DNA of 50,077 nt from Nitrospira sp. (GTDB taxonomy: Bacteria > Nitrospirota > Nitrospiria > Nitrospirales > Nitrospiraceae). Numbering within the stretch: position 1 is the first letter of the stretch; the number at the start of each line of letters is the position of its first letter. Below, piece after piece: positions 8,862-17,052 of this stretch. The position numbers and the translations under genes are program-made. The DNA lies in assembly GCA_013140455.1 (NCBI GenBank), contig JABFSU010000073.1, positions 1-50,077 on the forward strand, written 5' to 3'. The notes under the pieces are model-generated. The model saw only the letters and a program-made list of their open reading frames with translations, was not told where the DNA came from and ran no database searches.

Positions 8862-10889
8862 CTAGCGTTTCAGGCTCAACAAGGTATCGAACATCTCGTC
8901 GGTCACACGAATCAAGCGCGCCGCCGCTTCAAATCCTCGTTGAAACTTGACGAGATTGACGAGTTCCTCATCGATCGAGACGCCCGAGACCTGAGCGCGG
9001 AAGGTGTCGATTTGATCGCGGAGGATTTCCTGTGCTGTTTGCTCGCGATCGGCCGTTTGGGCCGATACCCCGAGATTGGCCGCGGTACTGCGATAGGCGT
9101 CGTGAAACGTGTTGTTATTCAAACTGGCAAAATGTTGGTGTTGGAGCGCGACCAGTTGGAGCAACGCCGCGTTGTTGCCGGGGATGCCGGCGCGCGTGGA
9201 GGAGGCGGCGACCGTGGCCGGATCCGTCAGGGCTACGGCGAGGTTGCCGGCGCTGTCGCGATAGGAGTTCACTCGAAATACGTCATCCGCTGCAGGGGCC
9301 CCGGAAAGCGTAACGCTCATGCCATCGAAAATGAACGTGGAGGGATCGCTATAGGTGCCGGAAGCAGCGGTACTGGTCCCGGCCAGCAGGCCGAGGCTGG
9401 TTCTGGCGCTGCCGCCCGTCACATTCACTGCCGAAGAGGCGCCGGTCCCGTTGGATGTCAGTACCACCCGATTGGTGATTGTGTCGAATGTGGCCGATAC
9501 CGTCAGTCCTGCGGCCTGCAGTGTCGCATCGGCATTAATTTGCGCCTGGACTTCCTGGGCCAGCGCTGCGCCGGAGGTATAGGACTGGCCTGGTGACGCG
9601 GCTCCCGTCAGCGTGATCGTGCCGGATGTGACTCCGTCGACTGAGACGGTCAAGGTGTCGTTAGTTCCGGTGATGATGGAGAGTGGCGCAGCACTCGAAG
9701 GGGCCGTAATGGCGGTGCCGGTATAATTGCCTCGAATGGTCGCCCCTGTGGTGGTATCCACAATGGAGTACGCCGTCGCAGAGGTGAACTGGACCTCGTA
9801 GTCGTGAAACGTCAGCAAGCTATTGGCGGTCACGGTTCCGCTGGCGATCGCTGCCGTTCCCTGATTGCTGGAATCCGCCTGAGTCGTGACCGTGGGGGGA
9901 GTGAACAAGTCTCGTCCCGTCGACCCATCAAGACCATAGCCCTGACGATGAATCAGGTTGACCGCGTTCGAGAGCGTCGCGGCAATCCGGTCAAATTGAT
10001 CTTGCAGCCCTTGGACCGTCGTGTCTCGCAGATCAAGTAAGGCACGAAGCCGGCCATTGGTGATCTGCCGGTCGAGACTGACGGTTCTGGTTCCGCCTGT
10101 CGAATAGCCGACTTCAAAGAGCCCCTCATTGTCCGCCGAGGCGACCGCCTCCAGGTCGCGATGAGTATCGCCTTCCACGACAACCTGCCCACGAGCCGCG
10201 AATATCGTCAGCCCTCCGGTGCTGCTTTCAATACTGGTGATATCGATGCGCTGAGCTAACTCATTGAGCGCGAGCTGTCGCTGGTCCCTGAGGTCGTTGG
10301 CATTCTGTCCTGTCACTTCCGCCGTGATAATTTTCCCGTTCAGTTCGGCCAACTGCGTCGTGAGACTATTGATCTCGGTAATGGTTTGAGAGACCTGAAA
10401 ATTCAACGAAGAGCGGGCGTTCGTGAGATCTGACGCAGCTTGGTTGAGACTCGAAGTCAGTTGAGCCGCTTTCCCCAACAAAACCGACCGTGCCGTCGAT
10501 TCACCCGGCGACGTCGAGACATCCTGCAATCCCTGAAAGAACTCGCTGAGGGCGGCCCCGATGCCCTGGTCGTTACTATCGCCGAAGATATTTTGCAATC
10601 GAAAGAGTTCGTCGCGGGATACGGAGAGCCGCCCGAGAGTTTGGTCGGAGACCGTGAGCTGTTGTTCGATGAAACGATCGACATGGCGTCGGATAGAAGT
10701 GGCCTGCACGCCGGTTCCCGTCATGCCCGGTTGGCCGTTAATCGGCGGCCGCTCCGTCAAGACGGCTTCCTGTCGTGAAAAGCCCGGAGTATTAACGTTG
10801 GATATGTTATGTCCGCTGACCGTCAGCGCTTGCTGAGAGGTGTTCAGGGCAGTTCGGGCGATGTCGAAGAGGGAATTGAGGCCACCCAT
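8862..10889 (-). CDS. flgK: flagellar hook-associated protein FlgK (HAP1), enlarged
   Basis: 675 residues. The N-terminus has the rod/hook signature (MGGLNSLFDIARTALNTSQQ, then HNISNVNTPGFSRQEAV) and the C-terminus the paired motif (VSIDEELVNLVKFQRGFEAAARLI). FlgK is the first protein on the hook tip and an export substrate. Residues about 342-541 are a variable insert with a flagellin-IN module (VSVDGVTSGTITL, VQAQINAD) plus one DYEVQFTSATAYSIVD and one FDGMSVTLSG unit. Homologous units are found in FlgL. The gene begins 3 bases after flgN, in the operon flgM-flgN-flgK-flgL. Confidence 0.97.
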   Translation of the reverse strand: MGGLNSLFDIARTALNTSQQALTVSGHNISNVNTPGFSRQEAVLTERPPINGQPGMTGTGVQATSIRRHVDRFIEQQLTVSDQTLGRLSVSRDELFRLQNIFGDSNDQGIGAALSEFFQGLQDVSTSPGESTARSVLLGKAAQLTSSLNQAASDLTNARSSLNFQVSQTITEINSLTTQLAELNGKIITAEVTGQNANDLRDQRQLALNELAQRIDITSIESSTGGLTIFAARGQVVVEGDTHRDLEAVASADNEGLFEVGYSTGGTRTVSLDRQITNGRLRALLDLRDTTVQGLQDQFDRIAATLSNAVNLIHRQGYGLDGSTGRDLFTPPTVTTQADSSNQGTAAIASGTVTANSLLTFHDYEVQFTSATAYSIVDTTTGATIRGNYTGTAITAPSSAAPLSIITGTNDTLTVSVDGVTSGTITLTGAASPGQSYTSGAALAQEVQAQINADATLQAAGLTVSATFDTITNRVVLTSNGTGASSAVNVTGGSARTSLGLLAGTSTAASGTYSDPSTFIFDGMSVTLSGAPAADDVFRVNSYRDSAGNLAVALTDPATVAASSTRAGIPGNNAALLQLVALQHQHFASLNNNTFHDAYRSTAANLGVSAQTADREQTAQEILRDQIDTFRAQVSGVSIDEELVNLVKFQRGFEAAARLIRVTDEMFDTLLSLKR

Positions 10890-10892
10890 AGG

Positions 10893-11435
10893 CTATCCCT
10901 GCTGGTAGAGTACGGCTGATAACGGGTGTGCCAGAGCAGGCTTTCCCGTCCGGTTGTATGCGTTGCCGTCCGTCAGCGCGGTCGCTCCGGCGGTCAGGGC
11001 ATGCTCGACAAACCCGCGAATGCCATCGATGAGCACCACGTTCTGCTTGATCTCTTCACGCACATGTTTGGCGGTGGCCAGCAACCTCTCGTGATGATGG
11101 CGAACGGTCGAGGCTTCAGAACCGTGCCAGCGATCAAGCAGGATGTGCAACGACGTGGTCGAATCAGGCAACGACAGGGCGACGGCAATCTGGCGGACCG
11201 CCTGGTCGCGCGCATCCGCAATGGATTGGAGTTGTTCGAGTATCGCAAGACGGCAAACATTGATGGGGTGGAAGTCGCCGATCGCGAGGGTTTTGATGGC
11301 GTGACGTTCCGCCTCGACTGTTTCAAGGAGGGATTGGCAGGAGGCCAGCTCCCGGAGAAGTATCGTCACTAATTGTGCTGACAGTGCCGTTGAAACCGAA
11401 GGCATACGCGCTCCCTGCGAACTTGCTTCGGACAT
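10893..11435 (-). CDS. flgN: flagellar export chaperone FlgN
   Basis: 180 residues, mostly helical, with the FlgN-type pattern LLRELASCQSLLETVEAERHAI followed by heptad-rich helices and a positively charged central region. FlgN binds the C-terminal helices of FlgK and FlgL in the cytoplasm and delivers them to the export gate. The position directly upstream of flgK and downstream of flgM is the standard order and supports the call, because FlgN sequences are poorly conserved. The ATG at 11435 follows an AGGA with a 10-base spacer; a second in-frame ATG 10 codons in is possible. Confidence 0.85.
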   Translation of the reverse strand: MSEASSQGARMPSVSTALSAQLVTILLRELASCQSLLETVEAERHAIKTLAIGDFHPINVCRLAILEQLQSIADARDQAVRQIAVALSLPDSTTSLHILLDRWHGSEASTVRHHHERLLATAKHVREEIKQNVVLIDGIRGFVEHALTAGATALTDGNAYNRTGKPALAHPLSAVLYQQG

Positions 11436-11477
11436 GACGCAGCCATCCTGGCTACGTGTCGATATGGACCGTGACTG

Positions 11478-11783
11478 CTACAACACCGCGTCGGTCAGAA
11501 CTTGCTTGATGAGCGCGTCGCCGACTTTGCGGCCGCTTACATCGTATGTGCCGTTTTCGATGGCATGTTTAATTTGCTCCACACGAGCGGCCCGTTCGTG
11601 ATCGGGGGTCTGCCCCAGCGCGCGGATGCGCTGTAGCTCTTTGGCCTGATCCGAAATCTGGACCCGGTCATTCCCCGTCTCTTTCTGGGACGGCTGCCGT
11701 TGCGTCGACGGACCCTTCGTCTCCTGTGTACCTAAGAGAATCTTGGCCAGTTGATCGGAACGACCTGAACCTGAGATCTGCAT
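11478..11783 (-). CDS. flgM: anti-sigma-28 factor FlgM
   Basis: 101 residues with low-complexity hydrophilic N-terminal half (Q/S/T/K rich, likely disordered) and a helical C-terminal half with VQISDQAKELQRI, ARVEQIKHAIENGTYDV and VGDALIKQVLTDAV, which is the FlgM sigma-28-binding region. FlgM holds FliA inactive until the hook is finished and FlgM is exported. The gene starts about 73 bases after a sigma-28-type promoter (11863-11890), so FliA would drive its own inhibitor. A strong AGAAGGAGAG ribosome binding site precedes the ATG. Confidence 0.95.
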   Translation of the reverse strand: MQISGSGRSDQLAKILLGTQETKGPSTQRQPSQKETGNDRVQISDQAKELQRIRALGQTPDHERAARVEQIKHAIENGTYDVSGRKVGDALIKQVLTDAVL

Positions 11784-11862
11784 ATCACTCTCCTTCTTCT
11801 GGGAAACGGTTGAGCCAACCGGGGCTTTCCCTTCTCGGTTGCTTCAAACCCTGTCGCACACC

Positions 11863-11890
11863 TTATCGGTCTTCACTGTCTGAAACTTTA
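11863..11890 (-). promoter_or_regulatory. sigma-28 (FliA) promoter of the flgM-flgN-flgK-flgL operon
   Basis: Minus strand: TAAAGTTT (11890-11883), 12 bases, then ACCGATAA (11870-11863). The consensus is TAAAGTTT-N11-GCCGATAA, so the -35 box is perfect, the -10 box has one mismatch and the spacing is one base long. The last three bases of the -10 box are the TAA stop of flgJ, so the promoter lies wholly in the end of the preceding gene. A start site is expected near 11856. Confidence 0.8.
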
Positions 11891-12231
11891 GCGGCTGGCG
11901 GATAATTCTTTTCGATATATTCCTGAACCATTTGAGTGATCCCGATGCCCCCTGACTCAGATGCCCTATTCCCAATCTCTTGGTCGTAAAAGGAGTAAAA
12001 ATATGAGCCCATTTTCCCGGACATCTCCGATTCATGGACGGTTTCCCTCATGACTTTCATCAGATAGGACACAAAAAACGCTTCATACTGTTTGGCGGCC
12101 TTAATCAGCTCCTTCTGATCGCCAGGACTTCCTTTTACTTTCAATGAGTTGACTTCACTCTGGTTCCCCAGTTGATCTGTGAAGACCGGAGAAGAAAGAA
12201 ACTGCGCGTGAGTCGAATCATGAATATTCAT
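11863..12231 (-). CDS. flgJ: flagellar rod-binding protein FlgJ, single-domain form
   Basis: 122 residues from the ATG at 12231 (a TTG at 12252 is in frame but less likely). It contains the rod-binding Rod-binding/FlgJ_N signature: KELIKAAKQYEAFFVSYLMKVMRETV, later YSFYDQEIGNRASESGGIGI. It ends there: the C-terminal muramidase domain of the enterobacterial protein (about 310 residues) is absent. Short FlgJ forms are common outside gamma-proteobacteria and act as the rod cap, with a separate lytic enzyme. It is the last gene of the flgF operon, after flgI, and its 3' end contains the flgM promoter. Confidence 0.92.
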   Translation of the reverse strand: MNIHDSTHAQFLSSPVFTDQLGNQSEVNSLKVKGSPGDQKELIKAAKQYEAFFVSYLMKVMRETVHESEMSGKMGSYFYSFYDQEIGNRASESGGIGITQMVQEYIEKNYPPAAKVSDSEDR

Positions 12232-12307
12232 AGGAATTCTCGTGTCGTACAAGTAGGAATTGCTGCCCCATTATGTTCGATAATATCTAAGTACATCAGT
12301 ACCTTGA

Positions 12308-13450
12308 CTATATAATCTCAAGATTCGCTTGGAGTGCCCCTGCGGCGCGTAGGGCTGAAAGGATCGATACCAGATCTCTGGGCGTCACCCCGACAGCATT
12401 CAGCGCTCTCACGACCTCGCCCAGCGTCACAGTCTCGTCAACAACGATCAAACGAGACTCTTGCTCCTTTACTTCCGTCTGCACATCTTCGGTCACAGTC
12501 GCTGGTTGGTTGCTGGCCGCTCCAATGAGTGGCGCATTTGGCTGAGAGACATTGAGGGTGTTCTTCACGGATATCGTGAGATTGCCATGAGAGATCGCAC
12601 AGGTCGAAATTCGCACATGCTCGCCGAGTACGACCGTACCTGTCCGTTCGTTCACCACGACTTTGGCAGCGATATCGACTGATACATCAAGCCCTTCAAT
12701 CGAGGCGATATATTCAACGACGCGACCATGGAAGGCTGATGGAATTGTGGCTTTGACGAGACCGGCATTGACGGGCGCAGCACTGCCCTTCCCAAACACG
12801 CCATCGATCGCTTCAGCCGTCCGAATTGCTGTCGTGAAATCAGGCTGGCGCAGCAGAACCGACACCGTCTCCCAGGCATCGATATTGACCACCAGCTCTT
12901 TTTCGATGATCGCTCCCGCCGGCACCACCCCGGCGGCCTGATGATTCTTGGTCACCGTGGCGCCTCCAGGGCCGCCTGTCCCACCCAGGAAGCCTCCAAC
13001 CGAGACCGGGCCCTGGGCCACGGCAAACACCTGTTGATTGGCCGCCTTGAGAGGAGTCAGCAAGAGCGTCCCGCCTTGCAGGCTTTTCGCGTTGGCCATC
13101 GAAGAGACGACGACATCCAGAGCTTGGCCCGGTTTGGCGAATGGGGGAAGCTTGGTGGTCACCATGACAGAGGCAATATTTCTTGTGAGCAACTGGATTG
13201 GATCAATCACCAGATTGATCCCCATCTTATTCAGCATGGACATCATGGCTTGAATCGTAAACTGACCACCGATGACCTGATCACCCGTTCGATCGAGTCC
13301 AACCACCAGTCCATAACCGATGAGCTGGTTTTCCCGAACGCCTTCGATCGCCCCGATGTCCTTTATTCGTACCGCTTCCGCCGGCAGCGGCAGACACAGG
13401 TATCCGACGAGCACTCCCACGATCCATGACTTGGTATAACGGGTCATCAT
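12308..13450 (-). CDS. flgI: flagellar P-ring protein FlgI
   Basis: 380 residues, normal family length. A Sec signal peptide (MMTRYTKSWIVGVLVGYLCLPLPAEA, cut after AEA) is followed by the strongly conserved start VRIKDIGAIEGVRENQLIGYG-type sequence, then NRTGT-like VVVNERTGTVVLGEHVRI and the C-terminal ALNAVGVTPRDLVSILSALRAAGAL. FlgI forms the bushing in the peptidoglycan layer around the rod. Its presence with flgH shows a Gram-negative envelope. The ATG at 13450 may instead be the next codon (13447). It follows orf88 by 21 bases. Confidence 0.98.
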   Translation of the reverse strand: MMTRYTKSWIVGVLVGYLCLPLPAEAVRIKDIGAIEGVRENQLIGYGLVVGLDRTGDQVIGGQFTIQAMMSMLNKMGINLVIDPIQLLTRNIASVMVTTKLPPFAKPGQALDVVVSSMANAKSLQGGTLLLTPLKAANQQVFAVAQGPVSVGGFLGGTGGPGGATVTKNHQAAGVVPAGAIIEKELVVNIDAWETVSVLLRQPDFTTAIRTAEAIDGVFGKGSAAPVNAGLVKATIPSAFHGRVVEYIASIEGLDVSVDIAAKVVVNERTGTVVLGEHVRISTCAISHGNLTISVKNTLNVSQPNAPLIGAASNQPATVTEDVQTEVKEQESRLIVVDETVTLGEVVRALNAVGVTPRDLVSILSALRAAGALQANLEII

Positions 13451-13471
13451 TGGTTCTGCGATCCCCTCGTA

Positions 13472-13738
13472 TTACAACTTGTGCACTGACTGAATGGGCG
13501 ACTTTCGACCTAGGAGCATTCTCGAAATCCATCCCTGCTCCGAGGCCGACTCTTGCGGAATGCTGACGGTATTTCTTCCGCGGTGCCAATAGCCGGTCCG
13601 ACCGGGATCCTGAGGCGGGTCTAAGTCCGCTCGCCGCACCACGCCGCTCATTACCATCATTTGCAACGACTGGAGCGAAACCGCCCCGTGCCAGAGGCCC
13701 CACTTCGCCGAGACTTTCCGTTTGGCAATAGGTTTCAC
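13472..13738 (-). CDS. small protein with FlgH C-terminus-like segment (orf88)
   Basis: An 88-residue frame from a GTG at 13738, preceded by AAGGA (13750-13746) with a 7-base spacer. It sits between flgH and flgI in the same direction, 14 bases after the flgH stop. I do not recognise it as a named family. Its middle, QMMVMSGVVRRADLD, lines up with QLMTISGIVRRVDVD of FlgH next door (9 of 15 identical), and its GWISRML near the end matches GWLVRIL at the FlgH C-terminus. It has no signal peptide or lipobox. It looks like a partial tandem duplicate of the FlgH C-terminal region that has kept a reading frame and translation signal. It may be a real small protein or a decaying remnant. Confidence 0.6.
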   Translation of the reverse strand: MKPIAKRKVSAKWGLWHGAVSLQSLQMMVMSGVVRRADLDPPQDPGRTGYWHRGRNTVSIPQESASEQGWISRMLLGRKSPIQSVHKL

Positions 13739-13752
13739 GGGGACGTCCTTCG

Positions 13753-14442
13753 TTAGAACGGGTAGACCCAATCCAAAATGCGGACCAGCCAACCTGGCCT
13801 CTGCACATCGTCCAACACACCCAACCCGGCATATTCGATTTTTGCATCGGCAATTGCCGATGACAGCACGGTATTCTTCGTATCGACGTCCACCCGCCGC
13901 ACAATGCCGGAGATAGTCATCAGCTGTTTCTCGCTGTTGACCGACACTTCACGGCGCCCTTCGACGCGCAAGTCACCGTTGGGAAGCACTTCCATCACAA
14001 TCACCGAAATCGTACCGGTTAAGGTTCCTTCCCGACTCGTCGCGCCCTTTCCGGTAAACTTATTGCTTGCCGACGCATCGACCCCGAGTCCGCGTCGGGC
14101 TTCGTCGCTCAACCGGAAACCCGGAACACCGAAGTATCCGACGCCTGATCCGGCCAATGAATTTGCCATCGTCGATTCACGTTGTGCCGCCGTGTCCGCT
14201 GACTTTGACCCTTTGTGTTTTTCAACAATTTTAACGGTGAGAATATCCCCCACCCGCATCGCGCGCAGATCCTCATACAAATACGCGCGCCCGTTCTCTT
14301 CTTGCCACAACGATCCCAGGGTCTTGGGCGGAGGCAGCGGCGGTACCGTCAGCTTGGTTGAGACGGATGGTGCGAGGTTACAGGCGCTCAGTATCATGCT
14401 GGCCGCCACCACACCCCATGTTCGAGCTATTACATAGCGCAT
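13753..14442 (-). CDS. flgH: flagellar L-ring lipoprotein FlgH
   Basis: 229 residues. The signal peptide ends in the lipobox LSAC (Cys21), so it is lipidated and sorted to the outer membrane. GSLWQEENGRAYLYEDLRAMRVGDILTV is the FlgH hallmark, followed by the T/S-rich middle and the C-terminal SGIVRRVDVDTKNTVLSSAIADA. FlgH polymerises into the L ring around the distal rod. It lies between flgA (8-base gap) and orf88. Confidence 0.97.
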   Translation of the reverse strand: MRYVIARTWGVVAASMILSACNLAPSVSTKLTVPPLPPPKTLGSLWQEENGRAYLYEDLRAMRVGDILTVKIVEKHKGSKSADTAAQRESTMANSLAGSGVGYFGVPGFRLSDEARRGLGVDASASNKFTGKGATSREGTLTGTISVIVMEVLPNGDLRVEGRREVSVNSEKQLMTISGIVRRVDVDTKNTVLSSAIADAKIEYAGLGVLDDVQRPGWLVRILDWVYPF

Positions 14443-14450
14443 GCGTAACC

Positions 14451-15254
14451 TTAAAATTCCACTTGAACCAAGCCTGGGGCGACGATTTTGGCCCGAAGCT
14501 CTCGTCCTGAGTCAAGATTGGCCACCATCACGGTTTGTCCGATTTGTCCGCTTCCCTTGGTCACCCCGGATGTTTGAACCGAAAAGTTTCCGCGTTTGGC
14601 CTCAATCATGACGTGGTCACCTTTTTTCACCATGAAGGGCTTCTTCAAGAACGTCGGCCGCAGCGGGGTATTGGGTTGCAACGGACGCACCGTGCTTTTC
14701 CCGATGGCCGTTTCCGGATCCGTGATGAAGGGATGCTTCACGTCATAGGTGACGATACGGGCAGTGGTCAGGTCATCCGGCTCAATCGTCTCTTCCGATT
14801 TGAGGAAGCGGGCCGGGACGACCACATCGATCATGGCGGAAATATCAGCCAGTGCGTCAATGGTTTTCCAAGAATTCCCATTGACCATGATCTGGATGGA
14901 AAAACTTCTCCGCCCCATTGTCGTGTTTCCTCCGGAAGCAGAAGGAATCTGCAGTTCGATCACACCGACAGGAATTTTGATCGGATCCAGCGGTTCTAGG
15001 AGCGTGACCTGCACCGATTTCACCCGAGTACCCCATTCCCCTTCCAGATATTTCTGAATGGTCTTTTGGAGCTGTTCAAAGTGGAGCTCTCGCATCGTCG
15101 GGCGAGTCGAATCCAGCTTGCCGAGGGCCGGTCCGTTGGTCCCTTGTCCCCCGATCGATACCGGCTTGGCCAGCTTCTCCGGGGTGGCGCCGATGGCCGG
15201 GGCGGCCCAAGCGGCGAGGATACAAGCGGCAGCGATGATGCGAATACTGGTCAT
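14451..15254 (-). CDS. flgA: flagellar basal-body P-ring chaperone FlgA
   Basis: 267 residues. An N-terminal signal peptide (MTSIRIIAAACILAAWAAPAIGA) sends it to the periplasm. The C-terminal half has the SAF-like fold typical of FlgA: VPARFLKSEETIEPDDL, RPLQPNTPLRPTFLKKP, VKKGDHVMIEAKRGNFSVQTSG and a final LDSGRELRAKIVAPGLVQV. FlgA assists FlgI folding and P-ring assembly. The placement between flgG and flgH-flgI fits that job. The middle (residues 60-140) is less conserved. Confidence 0.95.
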   Translation of the reverse strand: MTSIRIIAAACILAAWAAPAIGATPEKLAKPVSIGGQGTNGPALGKLDSTRPTMRELHFEQLQKTIQKYLEGEWGTRVKSVQVTLLEPLDPIKIPVGVIELQIPSASGGNTTMGRRSFSIQIMVNGNSWKTIDALADISAMIDVVVPARFLKSEETIEPDDLTTARIVTYDVKHPFITDPETAIGKSTVRPLQPNTPLRPTFLKKPFMVKKGDHVMIEAKRGNFSVQTSGVTKGSGQIGQTVMVANLDSGRELRAKIVAPGLVQVEF

Positions 15255-15264
15255 AGCGTCTTCC

Positions 15265-16056
15265 TTATCGTCTGAGATTGTTCGCGATGGACATCATCTC
15301 GTCAGACGCTTGAATCGTTTTCGAGTTAATTTCGTAGCTCCGCTGCGCAATGATCATATTGACCATTTCCTCAGCGAGGTTGACGTTCGAACTTTCTAAG
15401 AATCCCTGCTGAACCGTGCCGAAGCCGGTGGAGAATCCCCCTGTACCCTGCGTCGGAGGGCCGGACGCAAAACTGTCGATGAACAGATTGTTTCCCATTG
15501 CGACCAGCCCGGCCGGATTATCGAATCGTGTGAGCTGGATTTGGCCGATTTGGGAAGCCTGAGTCACGCCAGGGAGCAGAACGGATACCGTGCCATCCTG
15601 ACCGATGTCCATTTTCAGCGCACCGGAGGGGATCGTAATCACGGGATTCAATAAGTCGCCGTCGCCGGTGACCAAATTGCCGACGTTGTCGCGTTTGAAC
15701 GATCCGTTCCTGGTGTACATGATGGTTCCATCCGGTCTGGACACTTGGAAGAACCCGGGCCCATCGATGGCAACGTCCAGATCGTTATTGGTCTGGCGCA
15801 TGTTGCCCTGGAGCCATTCCTTCGACACCGTCGTGGGACGGACACCGGCGCCGACTTGAATACCGACGGGAAACACGCCGACGTTCGACGCGCTGGTGCC
15901 CGGCAATCGTTGGATTTGGTAGAGCAGATCGGCAAACTCCGCCCGACTGCGCTTGAAGGAGTTTGTATTGACGTTGGCCAGATTGTGGGCCACGGTGTCG
16001 ACGTTGATCTGTTGTGCCGTCATTCCGGTGGCGGCTGTCCACATTGCCCGAATCAT
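15265..16056 (-). CDS. flgG: flagellar distal rod protein FlgG
   Basis: 263 residues, the usual length. The N-terminus carries the rod motif (MIRAMWTAATGMTAQQ, then VAHNLANVNTNSFKRSRAEF). The centre has DLAIDGPGFFQV-type sequence (DLDVAIDGPGFFQVSRPDG, YTRNGSF). The C-terminal pair is SSNVNLAEEMVNMIIAQRSYEINSKTI. FlgG forms the distal rod that spans the L and P rings and connects to the hook. It is exported without a Sec signal. It follows flgF by 9 bases. Confidence 0.98.
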   Translation of the reverse strand: MIRAMWTAATGMTAQQINVDTVAHNLANVNTNSFKRSRAEFADLLYQIQRLPGTSASNVGVFPVGIQVGAGVRPTTVSKEWLQGNMRQTNNDLDVAIDGPGFFQVSRPDGTIMYTRNGSFKRDNVGNLVTGDGDLLNPVITIPSGALKMDIGQDGTVSVLLPGVTQASQIGQIQLTRFDNPAGLVAMGNNLFIDSFASGPPTQGTGGFSTGFGTVQQGFLESSNVNLAEEMVNMIIAQRSYEINSKTIQASDEMMSIANNLRR

Positions 16057-16065
16057 AATCGCCTC

Positions 16066-16836
16066 CTAAGCCACTCGTCCGACTTCTTGGATGGCTGTTT
16101 CAGCCATCCGGTCCAGGGTTTGAATCAACTTCTGAGCCGATTCGTACCCGCGCATGCCTTCGATCATCTTGACCATCTCACCGATGGAATTGACGTTGGA
16201 ATCTTCGATATGCCCGACCTGGACCTGGGGCGTTTTGGCAGAGAATCCCTTATCGGAGATGAACATACCTTCCGCGTATTTTTGCGGCATGTTGGTATCG
16301 GGGAAATCCATGACCTTGATGGTGCCGACGGAATTGCCGTCGACTTTAATTTCTCCCTGATTGGAAATATCCATTTTCCCGACGGGAATCTTCAACTCCC
16401 CCTTCGTCCCCATCACCGGATATCCGAGATTGGTGACAAGACGACGTTGATTGTCGAGAGACAGCATGCCATTGCGGGTATAGCGCGTGCCGTGAGGTGT
16501 TTTGACTTCTAAGAACCCGCGGCCTTGGATGGCGAGATCGAGAGGGTTTCCGGTGAGGCGAATTCGTCCTGCGTCATATGTTGTTTTGACCGCATTCGGT
16601 GCCGTATACACGCGTTCCGTCGGGCCGAAAGGTTTGGCCACGATTTGATTGGCGAGGGAGACGGTTCCCGGCGTTGATGGAATAGCAAGATGCGCCTTGG
16701 GGAACACCGCCTTGAAGGTCTGCTCATCCTGCTTAAACCCGGCGGTATTCACGTTCGCCATGTTGTTCGCAAAGACTTGCATCCGCCGCTCATGGGCAAG
16801 GGCGCCGGACAGGATTGGGTAGATGCCTCGATTCAC
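16066..16836 (-). CDS. flgF: flagellar proximal rod protein FlgF
   Basis: 256 residues from a GTG at 16836, chosen because AAGGAG (16850-16845) stands 8 bases before it and because the sigma-54 promoter at 16876-16891 lies upstream; a longer reading to 16902 would place the promoter inside the gene. The N-terminus GALAHERRMQVFANNMANVNTAGFK-like motif, central LAIQGRGFLEVKTPHG and C-terminal VNSIGEMVKMIEGMRGYESAQKLI are those of a rod protein. It is closely related to FlgG; position before flgG and the less canonical sequence indicate FlgF. It is the first gene of the flgF-flgG-flgA-flgH-orf88-flgI-flgJ operon. Confidence 0.92.
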   Translation of the reverse strand: MNRGIYPILSGALAHERRMQVFANNMANVNTAGFKQDEQTFKAVFPKAHLAIPSTPGTVSLANQIVAKPFGPTERVYTAPNAVKTTYDAGRIRLTGNPLDLAIQGRGFLEVKTPHGTRYTRNGMLSLDNQRRLVTNLGYPVMGTKGELKIPVGKMDISNQGEIKVDGNSVGTIKVMDFPDTNMPQKYAEGMFISDKGFSAKTPQVQVGHIEDSNVNSIGEMVKMIEGMRGYESAQKLIQTLDRMAETAIQEVGRVA

Positions 16837-16875
16837 GGTCTTGTCTCCTTGGTCGTTCGTTTCGCAAGAAGAGAC

Positions 16876-16891
16876 AGCAACCTGCATGCCA
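16876..16891 (-). promoter_or_regulatory. sigma-54 promoter of the flgF operon
   Basis: Minus-strand TGGCATGCAGGTTGCT, against TGGCAC-N5-TTGC[A/T]. The invariant GG and GC are exactly 10 bases apart. The start site would be near 16865, about 29 bases before the flgF GTG. The motif is shared with the sites at 28660, 40606 and 45590. Confidence 0.85.
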
Positions 16892-16980
16892 GAGCGTGAC
16901 ATTCAGCCGGCGCAGACCTGTTCGATGAGGGAAGTGAGAAATGCGGGGGAATATGACAGGCTGTCAATTAACCGACGGTC

Positions 16981-17020
16981 GGACGGAAAGAGAACGGGCC
17001 ATCCCTATCTCTTTCGGTCG
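16981..17020 (-). terminator. imperfect hairpin after the fliL-fliA operon
   Basis: An 8-base perfect stem (GAAAGAGA at 17015-17008 against TCTCTTTC at 16993-16986 on the minus strand), extended outward by further pairs with two mismatches. It lies about 30 bases after the stop of the gene at 17053. There is no T run, so termination is only suggested by its position between two operons. Confidence 0.4.
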
Positions 17021-17052
17021 GCGAATAGTTCCGCTGATGAGGAAGTAGTTGC

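Noticed and set aside
8574..9596. A 340-codon open frame on the plus strand opposite flgL and flgK
   Set aside because: It runs antisense across two well-supported genes in GC-rich DNA, has no recognisable domain and no ribosome binding site; a reading-frame shadow.
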